From contig NZ_LT607754.1 of NCBI RefSeq assembly GCF_900090285.1, positions 4,180,001-4,244,000 of the forward strand: a stretch of 64,000 bases of DNA, read 5' to 3'. The notes under the pieces are model-generated. The model saw only the letters and a list, made by a program, of their open reading frames with translations, was not told where the DNA came from and did no database searches. Position numbers and translations under genes: made by a program. Shown here in pieces: positions 50,708 through 57,993 of the stretch. Numbering within the stretch: position 1 is the first letter of the stretch; each line of letters begins with the position of its first letter. This DNA comes from Micromonospora inositola. GTDB lineage: Bacteria > Actinomycetota > Actinomycetes > Mycobacteriales > Micromonosporaceae.

Positions 50708-51892
50708 TCAACCGGGTGGTGATGGCTGCTCGGATGGGAATCGTCGGGCACGGGCCGCGTCGGCTACGGCGACGCCGGCCAGGATGAGGGCGGCGGTGGT
50801 GGCTACCGCGAGCGGCGGCAGCGGCCGCATTGCCGGGGTGAGGGCGACCAGGGCGAGTGCGCCGATCACGCGGGGGGCGGACACGCGGCCGAACACCGCG
50901 TACTCGAAGATGGCTCGTCCGGCGAGGAACAGGGCGGGTCCGGCGAGGATGACGGCGGTCCAGGCCGGGTTCGGGTGTCCGAGCGGGTGGGTGATGAGGA
51001 GTTCGTCGCCGACGGCGATGGTGACGATGCCGGCGATCATGATCACGTGGGCGTAGACCGCCAGGACAGCAACGCGGAGTCGGTTGGGGGCCGCCGTGAT
51101 GGCGCCGGCTATCAGTGCTCCGGCGCGGTGGATGTAGATGCGCCACAGCAGTGCCGTGGTGGCGAACGCCACCAGGGCCGCGGCGCTGCGGTCAGCCCCG
51201 AACGGTCCGTTTGCGAATGCCAGTCCGGTCACCAGGATCGGCTCGCCGAGCGCGATGATGAAGAACTGCCGGAACCGCTCGGCCACGTGTTCTTCGGAGA
51301 CCACGACCTCGAGTCGACGCTCGCCGCTGCGGCCCAGCCGCGGCGTGGGGAAGCCGAGTGCGATCCCCACGAACTCCACGGCCGCCGCCGTCATCCACAG
51401 CGCTCCCCGCACCCAGCCGGGCAGGAAAGCCCCCGCGATCCAGAGCACCGCGCTCACGCCGACCCAGAACAGTAGCCGCAGCGCGTTGCGCTGCCCCTCG
51501 TGGCCCCGCAACAGAAGGATCGCGACAGCGAAGATACCAAGCCGGACGAAGACGTACACACCTGCGAAGACCAGGCCCCGCCGGCCGAACGCCTCCGGCG
51601 CCGCAGCCGCCATCACGAGGGTGCCGAACATGATCGACATGACCACCAGCTGGATCAGCGGACGTCGCGGGTCGAACGTGTCCGTAAACCTCGTGGCAGC
51701 GATCCAGACAAACAGCACGGCGAACAGCAACACCAGTGTCTGGAACGCGCCAGTCCAGCTCGGATGCTTCAGCAGCTCCTGCGAGAGCCGGGAGAACGCC
51801 AGGACGAACACCAGGTCCAAGAACAGTTCCAGGAATCCCGCCCGCCCCTGCCCGGGCCTTCGTAGCAGCTTGCTCGCCCTGCCCGTCGTCAT
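50708..51892 (-). CDS. LtrA-family membrane protein, copy 2
   Basis: A 394-residue paralogue of the proteins at 40865-42049 and 53734-54918, identical in length and very similar throughout. It keeps the signatures (AGFLELFLDLVFVLAFSRLS, IALGFPTPRLGRSG, ERFRQFFIIALGEPILVTG, RIYIHRAGAL). It differs most in helices 3-6 (LFVWIAATRFTDTFDPRRPL, YVFVRLGIFAVAILLLRGHE). The start at ATG 51892 is shared with the other copies. The FUSC copy A gene lies 230 bp downstream on the same strand, and the intergenic DNA between them is also duplicated. Function unknown. Confidence 0.92.
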   Translation of the reverse strand: MTTGRASKLLRRPGQGRAGFLELFLDLVFVLAFSRLSQELLKHPSWTGAFQTLVLLFAVLFVWIAATRFTDTFDPRRPLIQLVVMSIMFGTLVMAAAAPEAFGRRGLVFAGVYVFVRLGIFAVAILLLRGHEGQRNALRLLFWVGVSAVLWIAGAFLPGWVRGALWMTAAAVEFVGIALGFPTPRLGRSGERRLEVVVSEEHVAERFRQFFIIALGEPILVTGLAFANGPFGADRSAAALVAFATTALLWRIYIHRAGALIAGAITAAPNRLRVAVLAVYAHVIMIAGIVTIAVGDELLITHPLGHPNPAWTAVILAGPALFLAGRAIFEYAVFGRVSAPRVIGALALVALTPAMRPLPPLAVATTAALILAGVAVADAARARRFPSEQPSPPG

Positions 51893-51970
51893 CGGCCGCC
51901 CGTTTCTGCCGTTTCTGCCGGTCTTGACCGTAGTCGTACCATGCCGTAGGGCCTTGAACGTTGCCGACAT
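51893..51970 (-). repeat. Conserved LtrA leader block, copy 2
   Basis: Second copy of the block described at 42050-42125, directly upstream of LtrA copy 2. It carries the GGTACGACTACGGT core and two CAGAAACGG units. It ends at GTTGCCGACAT; beyond this point the sequence differs from copies 1 and 3 and runs into transposase debris. Confidence 0.6.
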
Positions 51971-51989
51971 TGGCACTGCCCGCAGCGAC

Positions 51990-52140
51990 TGCTGTGTCGC
52001 CCTATAAGTTGCGCCGGCGTGCGGTGCGGCTGTATCGAGAGGCCGACCCCGGGCCGCGGGAGGTCGAAGACCGCGGGCTGCTGTCGGAGATCGTCGACCT
52101 CCACGACCGGTCCGGGCAGACGTACGGCAGCGCCGCTGCG
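51990..52140 (+). pseudogene. IS3-family transposase debris
   Basis: A short frame reads SPYKLRRRAVRLYREADPGP, like the start of an IS3-type OrfA, then jumps to DRGLLSEIVDLHDRSGQTYG, like the DDE-integrase subunit (OrfB) before its first catalytic Asp. The middle is missing and no terminal repeats are seen. It sits exactly at the junction between cassette copies 2 and 3, suggesting that an insertion sequence took part in the duplication or was caught in it. Confidence 0.5.
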
Positions 52141-52155
52141 TCGGCGCGGCATCCT

Positions 52156-52294
52156 GCTGTACCACCCCGAGCGTGACGACGCCGAAGCCACCGACCGGGT
52201 CACCGAGGACCTGCTGCGCGTGCTCGGCCCTCCGCCCGACCAGGCCCACGAGATCTGCCAGCGGCCACTGCCCGCCCTCGATGGCCGTCCGTAA
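52156..52294 (+). pseudogene. C-terminal fragment of a TetR gene (cassette copy 3)
   Basis: The frame reads YHPERDDAEATDRVTEDLLR, then VLGPPPDQAHEICQRPLPAL, and ends DGRP and stop. The end of the TetR protein at 48635-49282 is HPERDDAAATDQVTEDVLRM, then AHEICQRPLPDL. Only about 46 codons survive; the HTH and most of the ligand domain are gone. It converges on FUSC copy B exactly as the full TetR gene converges on FUSC copy A. Confidence 0.85.
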
Positions 52295-52330
52295 CCGACG
52301 TCCACCCAGCCAGGAGGGCCCTCGACTGAT

Positions 52331-53494
52331 CTAGGCGTTGACCGCCTCCCGTACCACACGGTTGGCCGTGTCCGTCTCGTACCCGGTCGCCCGGAGCAGG
52401 TCACTCGACGCCGTGCGGAGCTGGATCACCATGGCACTTCCGTACGCTCTCAGGCCTTTTCGGCACGCCTTGCCGACCAGCCGAGCGACGTCCAGTACCG
52501 CCTCGCGGGTCTGTTCGAACGGCCCAGCCTGTCGTGCCTCCCGCTGCAGCACTCGGACCGTCTCGGCGAGCCTCTCCACGGCGGCAATGAGTTCCTCCGG
52601 CACCGGCTCGTCGTACTGCAGCGAGGTCGCCGCCCAGCGGGACATGGACCGGCACGCGAGCGCCACTCGATCCATGTACTGGATCCCGCGCCGGTAGCGT
52701 TCGACATCGCGGCGCCGCCGCCACCGGACCGGCGAGATCATCGTCACCTCCTCGGCGCCACCCAGCGCCTCGTGCAGCCGGTTGAGGTCGCCGTCCATAC
52801 CGCGAAGCTGGTCGAGTGCCCGCACCGCGCGGTCCGGGTCCCGCTGTCTCAGCGCGTGTGCGACCTCCCGAAGCTGCGATGCGAGTGTCTCGGTCAGCGG
52901 TGCGGCGGCGCGCTCGAGAGTGCGCATCGGGTCGATCGGCACCAGTAACGCCACCACCACCAGGCCGACGACAGCGCCCGACCCGGCTTCGATCAGCCGC
53001 TCCCATTCGAGATTGTGCTGGACCGGTGACAGCGTGGAGAGCAGCACGGCGGTGCTGCCGGCCTGGGCGACCAGCGCGCCGCTGTGCCCGGTCATCAGCA
53101 GGGCGACGGCGATGGCCAGCGCCACCACCACGCCGATCTGCCAGGCCCCGAACCCGAGGTAACGCAGTGAAAGGTCGCTGATGAGCAGGCCCAGCCCGAC
53201 GCCCAGCATCAGTTCGGCCGTACGTCGGGCGCGCTGTCCGAGTGCGGCGACAATCGTGCCGACGGCCGCGCTGGGCGCGAAGACCGGCGCGGGACGCCCC
53301 GCCACCTCGTGCGCGAGCCCCCAGGCCAGGGTGGCGGCGAGCCCGCACTGGGCCGCGATGACCAGGACGATCTCAACCTGACGCAGCCGCAGTCGGCCGG
53401 CCTTACCACCACGGCGTGCAGCCTGCGCCACCAGGTCTCTGCCCTGCTCGACCACCTCCTCAGGGCGGGGCAGGGGGCTCCGGTCAGCGGCCAT
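52331..53494 (-). CDS. FUSC-family (aromatic acid exporter-like) membrane protein, copy B
   Basis: A 387-residue paralogue of copy A with exactly the same length and layout: N-terminal membrane helices (EIVLVIAAQCGLAATLAWGL, VFAPSAAVGTIVAALGQRAR, IGVVVALAIAVALLMTG) and a C-terminal soluble helical domain (LASQLREVAHALRQRDPDRA, AARWAATSLQYDEPVPEEL-like). Divergence is spread over the whole protein, so the duplication is not very recent and both copies appear to be kept. The start codon abuts the same hairpin as in copy A. LtrA copy 3 lies 240 bp upstream on the same strand. Confidence 0.88.
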   Translation of the reverse strand: MAADRSPLPRPEEVVEQGRDLVAQAARRGGKAGRLRLRQVEIVLVIAAQCGLAATLAWGLAHEVAGRPAPVFAPSAAVGTIVAALGQRARRTAELMLGVGLGLLISDLSLRYLGFGAWQIGVVVALAIAVALLMTGHSGALVAQAGSTAVLLSTLSPVQHNLEWERLIEAGSGAVVGLVVVALLVPIDPMRTLERAAAPLTETLASQLREVAHALRQRDPDRAVRALDQLRGMDGDLNRLHEALGGAEEVTMISPVRWRRRRDVERYRRGIQYMDRVALACRSMSRWAATSLQYDEPVPEELIAAVERLAETVRVLQREARQAGPFEQTREAVLDVARLVGKACRKGLRAYGSAMVIQLRTASSDLLRATGYETDTANRVVREAVNA

Positions 53495-53512
53495 GGCGGG
53501 GGGTACCCCGCC
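53495..53512 (-). promoter_or_regulatory. Hairpin abutting the FUSC copy B start codon
   Basis: GGCGGGG (53495-53501) and CCCCGCC (53506-53512) with a 4-nt loop, in the same place as the hairpin of copy A although surrounding bases differ. Confidence 0.45.
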
Positions 53513-53733
53513 CGGCCCTCACAAACCTGCGACCCGTTCTCCCAGTCGAGGCGATTCGGTTGCATCCGCTCCCATGGCTATGCGCTCGGCGACGCCGGGC
53601 AGCTTATTGCCGACAGCGACCCCCTCAGATCACCCCACGATGCCGGACCCGAGCCGTTGCGGCAGCACCAGGCACAGGAGACAGCCCCGCGACTCAACCG
53701 GATTCCCAATCTGACCGTGCGGGTTCGATTCGT

Positions 53734-54918
53734 CTAACGGGATGGTGACGGCTGCTCGGATGGAAGTCTTCGAGTGCGGAGCATGTCGGCTACGGCGACG
53801 CCGGCCAGGATGAGGGCGGCGGTGGTGGCTACCGCCAGCAGCGGCAGCGGCCGCATTGCCGGGGTGAGGGCGACCAGGGCGAGTGCGCCGATCACGCGGG
53901 GGGCGGACACGCGGCCGAACACCGCGTACTCGAAGGTGGCGCGTCCGGCGAGGAACAGGGCGGGTCCGGCGAGGATGACGGCGGTCCAGGCCGGGTTCGG
54001 GTGTCCGAGCGGGTGGGTGATGAGGAGTTCGTCGCCGACGGCGATGGTGACGATGCCGGCGACCATGATCATGTGGGAGTAGATCGTCAGGACAGCAACG
54101 CGGCGTGGGTTGGGGGCCATTGTCATGGCGCCGGCCAGCAGTGCTCCGGCGCGGTGGATGTAGATGCGCCACAGCAGTGCCGTGGTGGCGAACGCCAGTA
54201 GGGCCGCGGCGCTGCGGTCAGCCCCGAACTCGCCGCTTCCGAATGTCAGTCCGGTCACCAGGATCGGCTCGCCGAGCGCGATGATGAAGAACTGCTGGTA
54301 CCGCTCGGCCGTGTGCTCCTCGGAAACCACGACCTCGAGTCGACGCTCGCCGCTGCGGCCCAGTCGCGGCGTGGGGAAGCCGAGTGCGATCCCCGCGTAC
54401 TCCATGACCGCCGCCGTTACCCACAACGCTCCACGCACCCAGCCGGTCAGGAGCCCACCCGCGATCCATGGCACCGTAGCCATGCCGACCCAGAACAGTA
54501 GCCGCACCGCGCTGGGCTGTGCCTCGTGGCCACGCAAAAAGAAGATGGCGACAGCCAGGCCACCAAGCCGGACGGTGAGGTACGCACCTGCGAAGACCAA
54601 GCCCTTGCGGCCGAACGCCTCAGGCGTCGCAGCCGCCATCAAGAGGGTGCCGAACATGATGGGCATGGCCAGCAGCTGCACCAGCGGATGCTGCGGGTCG
54701 AACGCGTCCAGCAACCTCGCCGTAGAGATCCAAACCGCCAACACAGGGAGCAGCAACACCAGTGTCTGGAACGTGCCAGTCCAGCTCAGATGCTCTAGCA
54801 GCTGCTGCGAGAGCCGGAAGAACGCGAGGACGAACACCAGGTCGAAGAACAGTTCCAGGAATGCCGGCCGCCCCTGCCCGGGTCTTCGCAGCAGTACCCC
54901 TAACTTACCCGTCGTCAT
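53734..54918 (-). CDS. LtrA-family membrane protein, copy 3
   Basis: A 394-residue LtrA-family membrane protein, third paralogue. Signatures: PAFLELFFDLVFVLAFFRLS (the classic FELFFD-like form), LAVWISTARLLDAFDPQHPL, IALGFPTPRLGRSG, ERYQQFFIIALGEPILVTG. It is closest to copy 1 in the helix 3-6 region (both have STAR..D.FDPQHPLVQL) and closest to copy 2 in the C-terminal half (RVSAPRVIGALALVALTPAM). This mosaic suggests gene conversion between copies. The start at ATG 54918 matches the other copies. Confidence 0.92.
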   Translation of the reverse strand: MTTGKLGVLLRRPGQGRPAFLELFFDLVFVLAFFRLSQQLLEHLSWTGTFQTLVLLLPVLAVWISTARLLDAFDPQHPLVQLLAMPIMFGTLLMAAATPEAFGRKGLVFAGAYLTVRLGGLAVAIFFLRGHEAQPSAVRLLFWVGMATVPWIAGGLLTGWVRGALWVTAAVMEYAGIALGFPTPRLGRSGERRLEVVVSEEHTAERYQQFFIIALGEPILVTGLTFGSGEFGADRSAAALLAFATTALLWRIYIHRAGALLAGAMTMAPNPRRVAVLTIYSHMIMVAGIVTIAVGDELLITHPLGHPNPAWTAVILAGPALFLAGRATFEYAVFGRVSAPRVIGALALVALTPAMRPLPLLAVATTAALILAGVAVADMLRTRRLPSEQPSPSR

Positions 54919-54996
54919 CGGCCGCCCGTTTCTGCCGTTTATGCCCGTCTTAACGGTAGTCGGACCATGCCGTTGGGCCTCGAACGTTGCCGACAT
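54919..54996 (-). repeat. Conserved LtrA leader block, copy 3
   Basis: Third copy of the block upstream of the LtrA genes. Similarity to copy 1 continues for about 50 bp more (ACTACTGCCCGGGG, CTTCCTGCCCACC) before breaking. Confidence 0.6.
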
Positions 54997-55340
54997 GGCC
55001 GCCGCACAACGACTACTGCCCGGGGCCGGCCCTTCCTGCCCACCCACTCAGCGGGACGCGGCCGCTACGGCAGCCGGTCCGCGCAGCGGGTACCGCGCCG
55101 ATCCGGCAAGGAAGCTGCCTCCGGGGGTCCAGCCCCACGACCCGGATCCGGCCTCCGGCGGCCAGGGCTGCTCGCCCTGGCCCCGGCGCTCCGGGATGGC
55201 CAGCCGCTTTGGCGCCGCCCCGTCGCATACCGGAGGCCACCAGACCGCACCCGCTCGGTCCGGGTCAAACCTCAAGCGGGGCGCTCCACCTGGACCGGGC
55301 GGGCGCGCTTGAGGTGGCGGCACGCCGCCGGTCAGCCCCG
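54997..55340. other. Intergenic stretch between the AI-2E gene and LtrA copy 3
   Basis: About 340 bp with very high GC and no recognisable gene; small frames in it have no ribosome-binding sites and no familiar motifs. The corresponding DNA is missing from cassette copy 1, where the two flanks are joined directly. Confidence 0.4.
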
Positions 55341-56549
55341 TCATTCGCCGGCCGGTGGCCGGTCCCGGTCGCCAGGTCTCGGCTGCCGGCCGTCGCGTCG
55401 TCCTCCGGATGGTCGCCCGCCGGCTGGTCCGGGCCACCCTGACCGAGGCCGCTCAGACGGTGCAGGTCCCCCCGTGCGGTCTGCGGGGCCGGGCTCGGCT
55501 GGCACGGAGCTGGCCTGCCGGTCGGCGGGCACGAACTCACGCAGCAAAATTCGCGCGATGCCGGCGGCCGGGATGGCCAGCAGGGCTCCCAGGAGGCCGC
55601 CCAGCTCCGCGGCGAGCAGCACGCTGACCAGCACGGTCAGTGGGTTGAGCTGGACCGTGTGGGACATGATGACCGGTTGCAGCAGGTGGTTCTCGACCTG
55701 CTGGTAGACCACGAAGAAGACCAGCACGATCACCCCGGCGGTGGGCGAGTGCAGGAAGCCCGCGCCGCCCGCGACGATGGCGCCGAGGGTCGCCCCCACC
55801 AGCGGGATCAGGTCCGCGATGGCGACCAGCAGCGCGATCACGGCGGCGAACGGCACGCCGGTGAGCGCGAGCACCACGAAGGTCGCCAGGCCACAGATCA
55901 GGCTGATCAGGAGGTTTCCGCTCAGGTAGCCGGTGATGGTGCGCGCCGACTCCCGGCCGATGCGGCGCAGCCGCTGCGCCCGGTCGCCGCCGGCCAGGGC
56001 CAGCGTCCCGGCGGTGATCCGCGGCCCCTGCACCACCATCAGGTACGCCAGCACCACCACCGTCAGCACTCCGGCGACGCCCTGAACCGTCCCGCGGACC
56101 AGCCCGACCGTCGACCGGCCGAGCTTGCCGCCGAAGCGCTGGAACTGGTCGGCGTGGGCCTCGGCGTACTGCCGCAGGTGGAACCGCTCCAGCAGTTCGC
56201 CGACCGGTCCTCGCCCGGCCCGAGCCTCGCGCAACAGGTCCGGCGCCCGGTCCGTGAACCGGGCCAGTTCGTCCAGCAGGGGCACCACGATGAGCACGCC
56301 GAGCGCGGCGAGAGCCACGAAGCTGGCCAGGAACACGACCAGCGTGGCCGCCGCCCGACGCCGGACGAACCGTCGCTGCACCCGATCCACCAGCGGATTC
56401 AGGGCCACCGCGAAGAACGCGGCCACCACCACCCACATCAGCACCCGCCGGGTCTCCCACACCGACGCCAGCCCGACCAGGGTGGCGAGGACCAGACCGA
56501 TGACGATCAGCGTCCGGCGAGCCATGGACCGATCGTCGGCGTCGCTCAC
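55341..56549 (-). CDS. AI-2E-family (PerM-like) membrane transporter
   Basis: A 402-residue integral membrane protein of the AI-2E transporter family. Helices and motifs: RTLIVIGLVLATLVGLASVW, VVAAFFAVALNPLVDRVQRR, an extracytoplasmic segment (about 90-150), VVVLAYLMVVQGPRI, VALTGVPFAAVIALLVAIAD with LIPLVGATLG, and VLVSVLLAAELGGLLGALLA. Family members include TqsA-like exporters and Na+/H+ antiporters; no substrate can be named. ATG 56549 (MSDADDRSMARR) is taken because the deleted copy at 42188-42500 starts at the same codon. The C-terminal 55 residues are Pro/Gly/Arg-rich and low-complexity. Confidence 0.9.
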   Translation of the reverse strand: MSDADDRSMARRTLIVIGLVLATLVGLASVWETRRVLMWVVVAAFFAVALNPLVDRVQRRFVRRRAAATLVVFLASFVALAALGVLIVVPLLDELARFTDRAPDLLREARAGRGPVGELLERFHLRQYAEAHADQFQRFGGKLGRSTVGLVRGTVQGVAGVLTVVVLAYLMVVQGPRITAGTLALAGGDRAQRLRRIGRESARTITGYLSGNLLISLICGLATFVVLALTGVPFAAVIALLVAIADLIPLVGATLGAIVAGGAGFLHSPTAGVIVLVFFVVYQQVENHLLQPVIMSHTVQLNPLTVLVSVLLAAELGGLLGALLAIPAAGIARILLREFVPADRQASSVPAEPGPADRTGGPAPSERPRSGWPGPAGGRPSGGRRDGRQPRPGDRDRPPAGE

Positions 56550-56672
56550 CGGGCGCGGCTACCCGCTGCGAAACAAACGAAAACCAGCGGAGTGGTCTCG
56601 ATCTCTGGGGGCGCCGTCAGGCGAACGGGCTCGACGCGAGGGCATCGAGCGCTGCCCGCCGGCCGACTTCGA

Positions 56673-56825
56673 TCATGTCGGCCGCCGGTGGAAGTCGTAC
56701 GTCCGGACGGCGTTCGTCGGTATCTTGATCAGCAGGTCCGGCGGGTAGCCGGCCAACTGGTAGCGGATGAGAAGATCCCGTACGGCCTCCAATGACAGGC
56801 CAATGACGTCGGATACGCGCAGGTC
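56673..56825 (-). pseudogene. C-terminal fragment of a patatin-like (NTE-type) protein
   Basis: The last 49 codons of a minus frame (SDVIGLSLEAVRDLLIRYQL, AGYPPDLLIKIPTNAVRTYD, FHRRPT) match the end of actinobacterial patatin-like phospholipases, which close with a GYPPDLLIEIP..A.RT.DFHR segment. The catalytic GxSxG and Asp parts are absent. It is debris, possibly brought together with the ligase fragment just upstream by deletion. Confidence 0.6.
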
Positions 56826-57065
56826 GGCGGGGAGTTGGCCAGGTGGCCCGTCGTCGGTGGTGATGGTTTCCGCGGCGGCGTCCGTCGTCGGGCTGCCGTC
56901 ACCAGACACGCCGCCGCGGGAGATCACCCGGTCGACGAATCCGGCGGGGCCCTGCGGGTGGTCCCGCCCCCCTTGTCCCGGCGGGTCGGCCGATTCCCGG
57001 ACAGCTGCCCCAGGGCGGGAGTCGGCGCGGGCAGCCTTGAGGGACACGGCGACGACCGCGTCGGC

Positions 57066-57204
57066 TGGCATGAAGGTGGTGGGCGACCTGGTTCGCCGCA
57101 CCGTTGAGTTCGGCGTACGACAAGCGAGTGTTACCGAGGACGACGGCAACCCTGCTCGGGAGCCGTTCGGCGCTGCCTTCGAGCATGACCGCGAGGTTGA
57201 GCAT
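57066..57204 (-). pseudogene. N-terminal fragment of an AMP-dependent acyl-CoA ligase
   Basis: ATG 57204 with AAGGAGAG 8 nt upstream opens a frame reading LNLAVMLEGSAERLPSRVAV then LSYAELNGAANQVAHHL, the standard start of long-chain acyl-CoA ligases. Family similarity stops after about 46 codons and the frame becomes low-complexity. The adenylation motifs are missing. The well-kept ribosome-binding site suggests recent decay by deletion. Confidence 0.65.
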
Positions 57205-57993
57205 GGCCAGCTCTCCTTGATGGCGCGGGCGACGTGGTGGTAGGCGTCGATGCGATGGGGGCGGGTCAGGTCAGGGCGTCGTCGTCGCGGTGGGCGAGGG
57301 CGCTTGTTCGGCGACGGGGCTCTGTGGCGGGTGGACGAACGGCGGGCAAGGCAGGTCGGCGTCGCCGGCGGCAGCGGCGTAGACGACGGCATCGGGGCGG
57401 AGTGCGAGCACGGTGGCGTGGTGTTGGCGCATCCAGGGGATGAGGTCTCTACCAGCCCCGGGGCGGTTCACCTGGTCTGGCCCGCTCCACATTTGCAGAC
57501 ATGGGCTCTGACCAGCCACTTTGGGTGGCACGGCCGGTCGTCTCGGCGGCCGGACATTGGCGCAGCGGGCGGCGGCGGTCGGCCAAGATCGGACCGCAGG
57601 TCCTTGCCTGAGCCTGCCCGAAGATCACCCGTAAGTATTCGTCCAGCTCGGCTGCGGTGCTTGGCGGTCCGAGGCGGAGCCTCTCTGGTACTCCAGCCGG
57701 AGATGTTGACCTCGGCTGAGCTGGGGTTCATGCCGGTGCGGAAACGAGGGCAGCCGCCGACGATCATGGACGGTTGTGTGGATTGACCATGATGGAGCGG
57801 CGGCTGCCGGTTACAGGGTAGACGCCGAGCGATGGCGTGTGTTGTTCGACGATCTCATGCTGCGTCGAACGAGACGCGGATGGTACGACCCGCGCACACT
57901 CGCCGGCTCCGACTGTCGGCCATCTTGCCGTTCGGTCGCCGGGCAATTCCGCACTGGCACACTCCGCTCATTGGCTTGAGTGATGGAGGATCC
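57205..57993. other. Long gap with no supported gene
   Basis: About 790 bp. A minus frame at 57271-57531 contains an ordered-looking segment (DLIPWMRQHHATVLALRPDA) but has no familiar motif and no clear start. The only structured element is the inverted repeat at 57749-57808. The stretch just before 57994 (GATGGAGGA) supplies the ribosome-binding site of the oxidase gene. Confidence 0.4.
57749..57808. repeat. Large imperfect inverted repeat
   Basis: GGCAGCCGCCG-N3-ATCATGG (57749-57769) faces CCATGAT-N4-CGGCGGCTGCC (57787-57808), two paired blocks of 11 and 7 bp around a 17-nt loop. It may be a terminator or the end of a lost mobile element. It lies about 185 bp before the oxidase gene. Confidence 0.5.

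Noticed and set aside
50893..52249. Upstream-extended start for LtrA copy 2 (120 extra codons)
   Set aside because: The extension reads through the leader block and antisense of the TetR tail, and frame is not conserved in copy 1. All three paralogues share the MTTG start.
48635..56549. CRISPR array or phage-like repeat structure as explanation for repeated blocks
   Set aside because: Repeats are long (kilobase) gene duplications with only three copies; no short regularly spaced repeats and no phage genes are present.
57250..57786. 178-codon plus-strand frame in the gap before the oxidase
   Set aside because: Low-complexity Arg/Gly-rich translation with no motif and no ribosome-binding site.
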